A DNA stretch of 33,189 bases from Bacteroidales bacterium (GCA_030536615.1 JAUNPQ010000011.1:6888-40076); one strand, 5' to 3'; positions 7,976 to 16,507 are shown, numbered from the stretch's first letter. The notes: a model not told the origin generated them from the sequence alone. Translations and numbers: made by a program.

Positions 7976-7977
7976 TT
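7880..7977 (+). terminator. Intrinsic terminator or attenuator of the structured RNA
   Basis: An 8-bp stem, GCGTGAGG (7880-7887) with TCTCACGC (7960-7967), or a shorter local stem, GTGAGA (7936-7941) with TCTCAC (7960-7965), is followed directly by a run of ten U with one C. The two stems share the same 3' strand and exclude each other. The next gene starts 48 nt after the U-tract, so it may act as an attenuator. Confidence 0.5.
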
Positions 7978-8024
7978 TATTCGCCTCGTAAGGGAGCACA
8001 GAGGTGCATTTAGTAATTGCCCGT

Positions 8025-8561
8025 ATGACGATTGATACGCACTCTTTCAGACCCCGCTGGCTGATCCCTGTTTTTTTGCTGTGTGTGCCAGCGCTGTGCG
8101 CTGCCGAGAATCCCGGGGAAATTCCCTGCATTGTGTTTTCCGGAAATTCCGAAAAGGAGCACAACTTTGACCTCTCCAAGTACAACCGCATCTATCTTAA
8201 TGAATCATCATTTTCAGTCACATCATCATCGCCTGATGCTGAGACGGTTGAATTGCTCTATGACCTTGTCCATCACATTGAATTCAAACAGGCCATTCCC
8301 TCTTTTTCTATGATAGCCGATGTCACAGCCGATGCTGTATCAAGCCTGCAGTATCATGATGACAGCCGTTCACTGGTGGTGAGAAGTGATGAAGATTCAG
8401 AATTTACCGTCGGTGTGTTTGGGGTGTCTGGCCAACTTATGGCATCAACAAATGTAAGAACCGATGAGGCTTTCAGACTTGAATCCCTGATGCCCGGAAT
8501 ATATGTGGCTGTGGCCACTGATGGTAAAACAAAACTCACTTTAAAATTCATCCTGTCATGA
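8025..8561 (+). CDS. Small exported protein with T9SS-like C-terminal tail
   Basis: This 178-residue protein begins with a Sec signal peptide (MTIDTHSFRPRW, then a hydrophobic stretch ending near CAA-ENPGE). The middle has alternating short strands such as IPCIVFSGN and VELLYDLVHHIEF, a pattern I associate with short Bacteroidales surface proteins. The last 70 residues (FTVGVFGVSGQLMAS, then LMPGIYVAVATDGKTKLTLKF in part) resemble a type A sorting domain of the type IX secretion system, ending KLTLKFILS. I chose ATG 8025 over the upstream GTG 8004 because it places the signal peptide correctly. It overlaps the next gene by 4 bp (ATGA), so the two are probably co-expressed and act at the cell surface. 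Exact role unknown. Confidence 0.65.
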   Translation: MTIDTHSFRPRWLIPVFLLCVPALCAAENPGEIPCIVFSGNSEKEHNFDLSKYNRIYLNESSFSVTSSSPDAETVELLYDLVHHIEFKQAIPSFSMIADVTADAVSSLQYHDDSRSLVVRSDEDSEFTVGVFGVSGQLMASTNVRTDEAFRLESLMPGIYVAVATDGKTKLTLKFILS

Positions 8562-11500
8562 AAAAATCAACAGTCAACAAACTTGTCATATGCTGTCTTT
8601 TGTCCATGAGCGCCATTTTTGCGACAGCAATGCAGGACAAAGTCCTGCAGATATTCAAAGACGGCAAGGTTATCAAGGAATATCCTGTTTCCGAAATAGA
8701 CTATATAGAAGTCAACAACACCGTGGAAGCGCCCACGGGAATAAATGCGGTTGTTGACCGTAATCAGATCACAATTTCCTGGACCGGAGTTGACAATGCC
8801 ACCTACAACGTCTATCGGTCAGCCGACAACGTGAATTTCGAATTGCTTGCATCAGGACTTGACGAAACGGAATACACAGACACCAAACCGTTTGCCGGCG
8901 CAAATTACTATAAAGTCTCCGCCTGCATCAACGGTATGGAGAGCAACTGCTCATCAACCGTAGCCGGCACCGTAATCGCTGACGGGTCCGACCATGGATT
9001 CTACCTTGGAATCATAGGTTTCAACAATGAACTCTATACCTACCCGATCAGATATCTCTCTGAAAGTTCGGCACAAGGATATTATTCCTTTATCGACGGC
9101 CTTACAACAGAAAACGGAACAGTGTTGTATTATGGCGTGGACAAATCAATTGACAATCTTCAGGCAGCCGCATATCCGGACAATCTGCACGATGTGGCCA
9201 TACTGACGTTCACTGACGGACTTGATGAAGGTTCTTTGGATGAGACATCCTACCTGACCCTACCTGAATATCTGACAGCATTGAACAAACGTCTGACAAC
9301 AGAAACTGTTTCAGAGCAGAAAATGACCTCATACACCATTGGCCTGATAGGTAAAAGCGTCACCAACCTCACCCAGTTCAAGAAAAACCTCAGAGATCTG
9401 GCCACCTCGCCCGACAATGTGTTTGAAGTGTCGAACATGGCGGAAGTGAACGAAGTGTTCCAGAAAATCGCCGATTTCCTGAGCGAGACAAAATACGTCC
9501 AGAAATTCCTACTGACAATCAAAGGTCCCTCGCATAATGAGAAATGTCGCTTTACATTTGATAATGTCACTTCCTATAGTTCATCGCGCCAATACATTGA
9601 AGGAACTTTCAACCGCATAGACAAAACTCTGACCGATATAAAATATGTGGGACTCACTTCAACTTCAGGCTCTGTTGTCCCCGGAGTTTTTGACGAAAAA
9701 AAATTCTATAATTTCACCTTTGAAGGTCTGCAGTCTCTGGACGGGGAAAAAATCCCCATTGACCACGTACAGCACTGGCGTACAGAGGGAGGTGTCTGGG
9801 AAAAAGATATAGAGTATACTTTTGACCCCGGAAAAGCAGGAATTGAGAAAATCAAGCGCTCGGCAGCCATCATGCTCAACCTTGACTGCTCAAGCTCACT
9901 GGGTGACAAGGATTTCGCCCTATTGAAAGAGAACGCCAAGACATTTATCAGGAAATTGATTGAAAACGCGGTTGATCCTTCAGAGGTCGCATCCATAAGC
10001 CTTGACAGAACAGCGGTTTCACTGGCCGTCGGCAATACCGTGACACTGAAAGCCACTGTCCTCCCCGTTACAGCCAAACTGAAAGATGTGCAATGGTCAT
10101 CAACCAATCCGGAAGTAGCGACTGTTGATGAAAAAAGCGGCATTGTCACGGCCCATAAACCCGGAAGCGCGACGATCATCGCCCGGACGGTTGACGGCGG
10201 ATATACCGCCTCGTGCCAGATATCAGTGATCATTCCCGTGTCAACGATAACATTAAACAGCGCATCTGAAGCTGCCTACATTGGCGAGACACTCACACTC
10301 GCCGCGACAGTCCACCCTGAGAATGCCACAGACAAAAGTCTTATATGGACAAGTTCAAACACATCAGTCGCAACAGTAACCAAAAACGGCAAAATCATCC
10401 CCCTCTCAGCCGGCCAGACCGTCATAAAGGCAACTGCCAATGATGGCCACGGTGCAAATGCCACATGCACTGTCAGGATATTACAACATGTGGGCTCAGT
10501 AGACCTTGACCACAAAGCGCTTACACTGAACATCGGAGCCTCCCGACAACTCAAAGCAACCGTAAGCCCTGATAACGCCTCAGATAAAACTGTGACCTGG
10601 TCTTCTTCAGACACCCGTGTCGCGACCGTTGACAACAACGGCCTTGTCAAAGCCATTTCCAGAGGCAGCGCACGCATAACTGCAACAAGCAAGGAGGGCA
10701 ACAAAACCGCAGCGTGTGAGGTTGAAGTCAGACAATTTGTCGAAAAAATAGTCATTGACAAACCGACGGCATCCCTGAACATCGGCGAATCCCTCCAACT
10801 CACAGCGGCTATAAATCCCGCAGATGCTGACAACAAAACCATCAAATGGTCAATTTCCGATCCATCAATAGCCTCCGTCAGTCAGAATGGCCTTGTTCAG
10901 GGCGTGACTCCCGGCTCCGCAACTATTACCGTTGCGGCTCAGGACGGTTCAGGAGTGAAAGCCACAAGCACCGTTACTGTCAGACGGCCCGTCACAGCTA
11001 TCAGCTTGAATTCCAGCTCTCTTAACCTTGATTTGGGAAATACCGGCACATTGTCAGTGGTGCTGACACCTGAAAATGCATCAAACACCGATTTCGCCGT
11101 CGAGAGTTCAAACACATCAGTCGCAACAGTAACCAAAAACGGCAGAACAATATCTGTAAAAACTGTCGGCATAGGGACATCAACCATCACAGTCTCCTCT
11201 CAGGACGGCAATCACACAGCGACATGCAATGTCACAGTCTCACTTTCCCGGACACCCGCAAATTTAGCGCTGGCCATTAAAAAAGGCGGGGTCAGGTACT
11301 ATATCCCTGAATCTGTCTACAGCTCCGACATCATGCCTGTCGGATACACCAAAGAAGGTGTCACGGTCAGCAACGGTACAACCACCTTTGTTTTGGCGCT
11401 CAATGACGCCACAAGCGCAACAAAAACATTCAGTGAGGCCAACGCCCTCGGCACATTGCCCACCAATACGCAGGGGAATGTGATTTCTCAATACTGGTCA

Positions 11501-11668
11501 GCAATATCCGCCGCAGCAACCAAGTACGGAGGCACAGCACTGAAATCAAGCAATTACTGGACAAGCACTTCCAGTGGCACCGGCAGCACCGCATATGTCT
11601 ACCACCCGGGAGGAGTCGGCAGCGTCCACACCTCCAGAACCTACTACGTCCGCTGCATAGTCCGCTAA
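8558..11668 (+). CDS. Large surface protein: FN3, VWA-like, five Big_2 repeats, FISUMP-like end
   Basis: This 1036-residue protein has a Sec signal peptide (about 1-24), then a short VLQIFKDGKVIKEYPVSEIDY motif region typical of Bacteroidales surface proteins. An FN3-like domain covers about 54-135. A VWA-like domain begins near 147 with GFYLGIIGFNNEL in place of the usual DxSxS, continues with a Thr-containing ENGTVLYYGVD near 186 and FTDGLDEGS near 218, and is followed by a beta-rich part. A separate DCSSSLG motif, like a metal-site strand, appears near 445. Five Big_2 Ig-like domains of about 84 residues cover about 476-895. The end contains NYWTSTSSG and YYVRCIVR, as in FISUMP/DUF1566-like domains. 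No lipobox is seen. It is likely an exported adhesin-like or structural protein; the ligand is unknown. It is coupled to the gene before it by a 4-bp overlap. Confidence 0.75.
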   Translation: MKKSTVNKLVICCLLSMSAIFATAMQDKVLQIFKDGKVIKEYPVSEIDYIEVNNTVEAPTGINAVVDRNQITISWTGVDNATYNVYRSADNVNFELLASGLDETEYTDTKPFAGANYYKVSACINGMESNCSSTVAGTVIADGSDHGFYLGIIGFNNELYTYPIRYLSESSAQGYYSFIDGLTTENGTVLYYGVDKSIDNLQAAAYPDNLHDVAILTFTDGLDEGSLDETSYLTLPEYLTALNKRLTTETVSEQKMTSYTIGLIGKSVTNLTQFKKNLRDLATSPDNVFEVSNMAEVNEVFQKIADFLSETKYVQKFLLTIKGPSHNEKCRFTFDNVTSYSSSRQYIEGTFNRIDKTLTDIKYVGLTSTSGSVVPGVFDEKKFYNFTFEGLQSLDGEKIPIDHVQHWRTEGGVWEKDIEYTFDPGKAGIEKIKRSAAIMLNLDCSSSLGDKDFALLKENAKTFIRKLIENAVDPSEVASISLDRTAVSLAVGNTVTLKATVLPVTAKLKDVQWSSTNPEVATVDEKSGIVTAHKPGSATIIARTVDGGYTASCQISVIIPVSTITLNSASEAAYIGETLTLAATVHPENATDKSLIWTSSNTSVATVTKNGKIIPLSAGQTVIKATANDGHGANATCTVRILQHVGSVDLDHKALTLNIGASRQLKATVSPDNASDKTVTWSSSDTRVATVDNNGLVKAISRGSARITATSKEGNKTAACEVEVRQFVEKIVIDKPTASLNIGESLQLTAAINPADADNKTIKWSISDPSIASVSQNGLVQGVTPGSATITVAAQDGSGVKATSTVTVRRPVTAISLNSSSLNLDLGNTGTLSVVLTPENASNTDFAVESSNTSVATVTKNGRTISVKTVGIGTSTITVSSQDGNHTATCNVTVSLSRTPANLALAIKKGGVRYYIPESVYSSDIMPVGYTKEGVTVSNGTTTFVLALNDATSATKTFSEANALGTLPTNTQGNVISQYWSAISAAATKYGGTALKSSNYWTSTSSGTGSTAYVYHPGGVGSVHTSRTYYVRCIVR
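9986..11241 (+). repeat. Five Big_2-coding direct repeats of about 250 bp
   Basis: Units begin at about 9986, 10238, 10491, 10738 and 10990. Each encodes a domain starting V-x-x-I-x-L/I, with a central W/V-x-S-S-x-x-x-VATV core and a C-A/E-V-x-V end. Most units are diverged at DNA level, but 40 nt are identical between unit 2 (10352-10391) and unit 5 (11105-11144). Confidence 0.8.
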
Positions 11669-11702
11669 ACTACGACATCCTAATACTTTCAGACACAGTC
11701 AG

Positions 11703-11740
11703 CCGTGGCGTCCGCGACATGTCGACGCCACGGTTTTATA
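11703..11740 (+). terminator. Rho-independent terminator after the Big_2 protein gene
   Basis: CCGTGGCGTC (11703-11712) pairs perfectly with GACGCCACGG (11724-11733), a 10-bp GC-rich stem with an 11-nt loop, followed by TTTTATAC. It lies 35 nt after the stop codon. Confidence 0.8.
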
Positions 11741-11779
11741 CTTATCATTTTAATTTTTTTAGCCCCACAATAAAAATAT

Positions 11780-11810
11780 TTTGCATTTTGCCCACTTATT
11801 TGTATTTTTG
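11780..11810 (+). promoter_or_regulatory. Promoter of the secreted nuclease gene
   Basis: TTTG (11780-11783) and TATTTTTG (11803-11810) are 19 nt apart. Initiation near 11817 leaves about 34 nt before the ATG at 11851. With the terminator just upstream, this makes the nuclease gene its own transcription unit. Confidence 0.75.
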
Positions 11811-11850
11811 TTGCCCATTCTTCAAAAATAACTTAAAATTATAATCCTGA

Positions 11851-14800
11851 ATGAGACTAATACCAAAAATACTTGCCTTCATAGCACTGTCACTGGCCGG
11901 AAACGCCTCGGCAGCAACACTGACAGAAGGCTTCGAGACCAAAACCACCAACGGCTACAACGATACCTCCGTGCAGGGCGATGCCTGCGCATGGAGTCTT
12001 TCAAACGCCGGAGTGTACAAATCAGAACCTAATTCAGGCACCAACTCGTTGCGCTTCGGCAACACAGCCACCAGCATCGCCACAATGAGCACCGACAAAA
12101 GCGGCGGTGCCGGACAGATAAAATTCTATGGACGCACATGGTCAGCCGCCGACGGCACAGCCACCGTTGCAGTTGAATATTCCACTGACTCAGGCTCATC
12201 ATGGAAGAGCGCAGGCACAGCCACATTGTCGGCCACAACCTACTCTCTGTTCACTTACTCACCTGCCGTGGGCGGCAACGTACGCGTGCGTCTGCGCCAG
12301 ACAGCCGGCAAACGCTGCATTTTTGATGACATCACAGTCACAGACCACACATCGGCAGCCGCAATCAGCAGCCCGGCCAACAACTCGACCGTTGACTTCG
12401 GAACCACTACCGCAGGAACGTCAGTGCAGAAATCAATCACCGTCAAAGGTACCGGACTCACCGAGGCTTGCTCTGTCAGCATCTCAGGCACAGGCTTCAG
12501 CGTAAACGCCACAACACTCTCCGCATCAAAGGTCAATTCCACCGCCGGCGCTACTCTTCAGGTTAACTTCAAGGGCACCAACGGAGGCACCTATACAGGC
12601 ACACTCACCCTCAAGACCGGCACTACCACCGTCAAAGTCACATTGAAAGCCACCGTCAGCGGCAGCACGGCCACCACGGCAATAACATCGCCCGCAAACA
12701 ACTCCACGGTTGACTTCGGCACCACCACAGCGTCCAAAAGCGTTGTCATGCCCGTTGTGGTGAAAGGCACAGGGCTGACATCAGCCACAACCGTTGCCGT
12801 CAGCGGCACAGGCTTCACCGCCAACACCACATCGCTGACCGCCGCAAAGGTTAATTCCGCCGCAGGCGCAACCGTGCAGCTCACATTCAAATCGGCAAAC
12901 GGAGGGGGATACTCCGGCAAACTCACTCTCAAAAACGGAACAACAACAATCACCGTCAATCTCAAGGCAACTGTCAGCGCCGGCACATCGACTGCCACTG
13001 CCACCTATACATCGCCGGCAGCCGGCTCAACAGTGAACTTCAACACCGTCACAGCCTCCAAAACCGCCACATCCACAATCGTTGTCAAAGGCACAGGACT
13101 CACCGCGGCCACCACGGTGACGGTCAGTGGTACAGGATTCAGCGCAGGCGCCACAACCCTCAGCGCCGCCAAAGTCAACTCCGATGCCGGCGCACAGCTC
13201 CAGATCAATTTCAAGGCCTCAGCCACAGGCACATACAGCGGTACAGTGCTCCTGACATCAGGCTCAATGAGCCGGACCGTAACACTGAAAGCCACAATCG
13301 GATCATCAACAGGTACCAGCGATGACAATTCAGGCAGTGTAACGCCCTCAGGCCCTGATACCGGAACCGGCAACAACCCCGGTGTCAGCATCGGCAACGA
13401 ACCTTCCGGCTACTACTCCACCTGCGAAGGGAAATCAGGCAAAGAACTCCTCGCCGCCCTAAAAACAAAAATAACATCGCACACATCCGTCTCCTACGCC
13501 AAACTTTGGACATCATACAAGACCACAGACACATATGCCAACGGCAAAATCTGGGACATGTACTCATCCCGGCAGTTCACCTACTCCACTGACCAATGCG
13601 GAAACTACACCCGCATAGGTGACTGCTACAATCGCGAACACTCGTTCCCAAAAAGCTGGTTCAAAGAGGCCACGCCAATGTACACAGACCTCTTCCATGT
13701 AATTCCCACTGACGGCTTTGTCAACAACCAGCGCGCCAACTATCCTTTCGGCGAATGCTCGGCCGGAACATACGTGGCCTCAAACGGCACCGTCAAAGCG
13801 CGCGGCAAACTCGGCAAATCAACCTATCCCGGCTACACCGGCACAGTCTGGGAGCCTGATGATGAGTATAAAGGTGACTTTGCCCGTGCCTACTTCTATA
13901 TGGTGACCGCCTACAATGACAAAGTCAGCTCATGGTCATCGCCCATGCTTGCCGGCAACGCCTACCCGGCATTCACCACATGGGCCATGAACATGCTCCT
14001 TGAATGGAACGAACTTGACCCCGTGTCACAGAAAGAAGCAGACCGTCAGGAAGCCGTCTACGCCATCCAGAAAAACCGCAACCCGTTCATTGACCACCCC
14101 GAACTGGCCGCATACATCTGGGGCGCGTCCAACTCCACCGCATGGAATCCGCAGGATGCCACAACGGCGGCATCCATCTCCTACCCCACCAACGGCAGCA
14201 CCATTAATTTCGGCACCGTGGCCACAAACGCCACAAATGAAAAAATAATCCAGGTAACAGGCAGAAACGTCACTGACAATGTCAGCGTCAGCATTGACGG
14301 CGAAGGCTTCAATGCCTCGGCACAATGGCTTGACGCCTCACAGGTAAACACAGGCAGCCCCGCTGCCGGAGCACCGCGACGCACAGTTGCCGCCACATCA
14401 ACAGCTGCTGACGATGCCGCATGGCTGAAAATAACATTCAGCGTTGCCGCCGACAGCCCCTACGAAGGCATTCTCACCCTCACAACCGGCAATGTCACAA
14501 ACAAAGTGACCCTGAAAGGCCGTGCCCGTGACGGCCTGCCGGCTGCCGATGCCGAGCGCATCACCGATACCTCGTTCGATGCCGTCTGGGTGAACGTGGG
14601 CGATGCCACCGACGGGAAAACCTACCGTCTTGATGTCTCTGACAGCAACGGACCCCTCGAGGGCTATCCGGTCAATGTCGATGCCGCGGCACTGCGCCAC
14701 ACCGTCACCGGCCTCCAGCCTGACACACGCTACTACTATTCACTCACCTCCGAGACCATGCAGAGCAACATAGTGGAGACAGTCACCGCCCCGGCAGTGC

Positions 14801-15798
14801 CTGAGGTCATATTCACCTATCTGACCGGAGCAACTGACTTCCGCTGCGCACCCGGCCAGGCGTCAGACCCCATTGAGATACAGCTTGAAGCTGACAACCT
14901 TGACGGCGCGCTGACTCTTTCCGTAACAGCACCTTTCCAGATCAGCGAGAACCGTACCGACTGGAGTCTCACCACCACCATTGACCCTGATCTCACTGAC
15001 CGCATATATCTCCGCGCGGGAGCCACCGCCGCCGGGCTCTACCATACAGCTCTCCGCGCCGTTGCCGCAAACTACTACAACGACGCCCTCATGGCACACG
15101 CCACAGTGGCCTCTCCCGATCAAATTGTCGAAGACTTTGAGGCCGATGCCTCCGGAATGGCCAATTACGCCACAAAGACCTACACCGGCACAGCTGCAAT
15201 GTGGAACCTTGACGATGCAGGAATGTGGAAATCAGCCTATGACCATCCCCGCAACGGTGACTATGCCCTGCGCATGGGAAACACCTCTGCCTCGTGCCTC
15301 ACAACCGCCGATGAACTGCCATCCATAGGCCGGATAGAGTTCCACGTGCGCAAATGGAACGACAAAGAAGCCAACGCAACCCTCGCCGTTGAATACTCCA
15401 CTGACTCAGGCGCCTCATGGCAGACAGCAGGCAACACCGACATCACCACTGCCGAGTATACCGCCTGCACTTTCACCCCCAACGTCGGCAAGCCGGCTCT
15501 GCTGCGACTGCGCCAGACCGCCGGTGCACGCTTCTTCATAGATGACATTGCAGTGACACTCCCGCAGACATCTGTCAGCGCACCCTCGGCCATTGACACG
15601 TGGGATGCTTTCTCCCCCGCATGCGGACAGATCCGCATAGAGGCATCTGAGAATCTGCCATACAACATCTACGGCATTGACGGCATCACCTATGCCACAG
15701 GAAACACATCGGGCAGCGGTGACACCGTCACAGTCCCCGGTCCGCAGCTCTACATAGTTGTTGTCAATGGCCAGTCACGCCGCGTGCTGGTGAAATAA
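11851..15798 (+). CDS. Secreted multidomain endonuclease I with T9SS sorting domain
   Basis: This 1315-residue exported protein probably cuts DNA or RNA outside the cell. The signal peptide covers about 1-21 (ending ASA-ATL). A jelly-roll domain of the choice-of-anchor J type lies at about 26-165. Three repeats of about 100 residues follow (about 170, 277 and 386), each with a SPAxxSTVxFxT start and a SGTGF core. A Gly/Ser/Thr-rich linker (about 484-515) leads to the endonuclease I domain (about 520-760) with the motif NREHSFPKSW at 594-603, where His597 is the expected catalytic base and the nearby Asn residues bind metal. A fourth, diverged repeat (about 775), an FN3-like domain (about 896), a further beta domain (about 986) and a second anchor-J domain (about 1092-1238) follow. 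The C terminus (about 1250-1315, ending QSRRVLVK) fits a type A T9SS sorting domain. Confidence 0.85.
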   Translation: MRLIPKILAFIALSLAGNASAATLTEGFETKTTNGYNDTSVQGDACAWSLSNAGVYKSEPNSGTNSLRFGNTATSIATMSTDKSGGAGQIKFYGRTWSAADGTATVAVEYSTDSGSSWKSAGTATLSATTYSLFTYSPAVGGNVRVRLRQTAGKRCIFDDITVTDHTSAAAISSPANNSTVDFGTTTAGTSVQKSITVKGTGLTEACSVSISGTGFSVNATTLSASKVNSTAGATLQVNFKGTNGGTYTGTLTLKTGTTTVKVTLKATVSGSTATTAITSPANNSTVDFGTTTASKSVVMPVVVKGTGLTSATTVAVSGTGFTANTTSLTAAKVNSAAGATVQLTFKSANGGGYSGKLTLKNGTTTITVNLKATVSAGTSTATATYTSPAAGSTVNFNTVTASKTATSTIVVKGTGLTAATTVTVSGTGFSAGATTLSAAKVNSDAGAQLQINFKASATGTYSGTVLLTSGSMSRTVTLKATIGSSTGTSDDNSGSVTPSGPDTGTGNNPGVSIGNEPSGYYSTCEGKSGKELLAALKTKITSHTSVSYAKLWTSYKTTDTYANGKIWDMYSSRQFTYSTDQCGNYTRIGDCYNREHSFPKSWFKEATPMYTDLFHVIPTDGFVNNQRANYPFGECSAGTYVASNGTVKARGKLGKSTYPGYTGTVWEPDDEYKGDFARAYFYMVTAYNDKVSSWSSPMLAGNAYPAFTTWAMNMLLEWNELDPVSQKEADRQEAVYAIQKNRNPFIDHPELAAYIWGASNSTAWNPQDATTAASISYPTNGSTINFGTVATNATNEKIIQVTGRNVTDNVSVSIDGEGFNASAQWLDASQVNTGSPAAGAPRRTVAATSTAADDAAWLKITFSVAADSPYEGILTLTTGNVTNKVTLKGRARDGLPAADAERITDTSFDAVWVNVGDATDGKTYRLDVSDSNGPLEGYPVNVDAAALRHTVTGLQPDTRYYYSLTSETMQSNIVETVTAPAVPEVIFTYLTGATDFRCAPGQASDPIEIQLEADNLDGALTLSVTAPFQISENRTDWSLTTTIDPDLTDRIYLRAGATAAGLYHTALRAVAANYYNDALMAHATVASPDQIVEDFEADASGMANYATKTYTGTAAMWNLDDAGMWKSAYDHPRNGDYALRMGNTSASCLTTADELPSIGRIEFHVRKWNDKEANATLAVEYSTDSGASWQTAGNTDITTAEYTACTFTPNVGKPALLRLRQTAGARFFIDDIAVTLPQTSVSAPSAIDTWDAFSPACGQIRIEASENLPYNIYGIDGITYATGNTSGSGDTVTVPGPQLYIVVVNGQSRRVLVK
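12361..13300 (+). repeat. Three direct repeats of about 310-330 bp inside the nuclease gene
   Basis: Units start at about 12361, 12679 and 13006. Each encodes a beta-sandwich-like module with SPA near the start, VVKGTGLT/ITVKGTGLT, SGTGF and a closing VTLKATV. DNA-level similarity is visible, for example repeated forms of aaaggcacaggactcacc. A fourth, diverged copy lies after the nuclease domain at about 14173-14520. Confidence 0.8.
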
Positions 15799-15823
15799 AC
15801 CGCCGTAGATCCCACACACACCA

Positions 15824-15860
15824 CAGCGCCGCAGGCAAATGCCTGCGGCGCTGATTTTAT
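15824..15860 (+). terminator. Rho-independent terminator after the nuclease gene
   Basis: CAGCGCCGCAGGC (15824-15836) pairs perfectly with GCCTGCGGCGCTG (15841-15853) around the loop AAAT, followed by ATTTTAT. It is 26 nt after the stop codon and separates the plus-strand nuclease from the minus-strand peroxiredoxin gene. Confidence 0.85.
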
Positions 15861-15907
15861 ATGCTACTTGTGTGATGTGCGGTTATTACCCGCGCGGGCC
15901 TGACTGA

Positions 15908-16366
15908 TCACTCCGCCAGAATCTGCTCGGCATGAATCTTGGTCTTAACCTCCTTGGGCGTGATAACGCGCACTATCTCAGCCGTATCAGCGTCAATAAT
16001 GAACGTTGTGCGGAACATCCCCATATACTTGCGTCCATACATACTCTTCTCACCCCACACGCCAAATGTCTCCGCCAGAGTGTGGTCTGTATCCGCTATC
16101 AACGGAAACGGAAGCTCATGCTTAGCCTTGAACCTGAGGTGCGAGGCCGCCGAGTCGGCGCTGACACCCACCACGCGATATCCGGCAGCCATGAGAGCGC
16201 CATAGCCGTCGCGCAGACTGCACGCCTGAGCCGTGCAACCCGAAGTCATATCCTTAGGATAGAAATACAAGGCTATCTTCTCTCCTGCAAAATCACTCAG
16301 ACGCAGCAGATGTCCGTTCTCGTCCATCCCCAGAACCTCCGGGGCCTTATCTCCTTTTGTCAGCAT
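15908..16366 (-). CDS. bcp: Thioredoxin-dependent thiol peroxidase (BCP/PrxQ)
   Basis: This peroxiredoxin reduces hydrogen peroxide and organic peroxides in the cytoplasm with electrons from thioredoxin. From ATG 16366 it has 152 residues, the usual BCP length. The active site reads YPKDMTSGCTAQACSLRD: peroxidatic Cys44 and resolving Cys49 in the CxxxxC spacing of PrxQ. The frame extends to a TTG at 16387, but the -7 box CAAAGATA (minus-strand TATCTTTG, 16385-16392) covers that TTG, so the ATG is the real start and the leader is short. It is transcribed alone, away from the zinc-ribbon gene behind it. Confidence 0.95.
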   Translation of the reverse strand: MLTKGDKAPEVLGMDENGHLLRLSDFAGEKIALYFYPKDMTSGCTAQACSLRDGYGALMAAGYRVVGVSADSAASHLRFKAKHELPFPLIADTDHTLAETFGVWGEKSMYGRKYMGMFRTTFIIDADTAEIVRVITPKEVKTKIHAEQILAE

Positions 16367-16384
16367 AATCAATACTTTTTCCTG

Positions 16385-16416
16385 CAAAGATAATCAACCC
16401 CGGCCACCTGCACAAA
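16385..16416 (-). promoter_or_regulatory. bcp promoter
   Basis: On the minus strand TTTG (16416-16413) and TATCTTTG (16392-16385) are 20 nt apart, a full match to the phylum consensus. Initiation is expected about 7 nt downstream, roughly 12 nt before the ATG at 16366. Confidence 0.8.
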
Positions 16417-16453
16417 TCATATTTGCACAATCCAAATCAACCTCTAACGCAAA

Positions 16454-16507
16454 CAGCCCTGAACTCACGTTCAAGGCTGCCCATCATAATAAATATATTA
16501 TATTTAT
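16454..16507 (-). terminator. Hairpins ending the aspS-Nif3-zinc-ribbon operon
   Basis: On the minus strand an AT-rich 9-bp inverted repeat (16489-16507, ATAAATATA/TATATTTAT) follows the zinc-ribbon stop. Then comes a hairpin, CAGCC-T-TGAAC / GTTCA-G-GGCTG with a GTGA loop (16454-16479), followed by only a short TTT. The stem is good but the U-tract is weak, so termination is likely rather than certain. Confidence 0.5.

Noticed and set aside
7734-8013. Two overlapping plus-strand ORFs of 85 and 88 codons
   Set aside because: They run through the hairpins and U-tract of the putative RNA, the better-placed one starts with TTG, and both end in frames unrelated to the next gene. A short conserved peptide cannot be excluded.
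10276-10845. 189-codon minus-strand ORF in the Big_2 region
   Set aside because: It is a mirror of the repeated Ser/Thr/Val codons on the plus strand; no signal or domain.
9986-13300. Regular repeats as a CRISPR array
   Set aside because: The units are 250-330 bp, in frame, and encode Ig-like or related protein domains.
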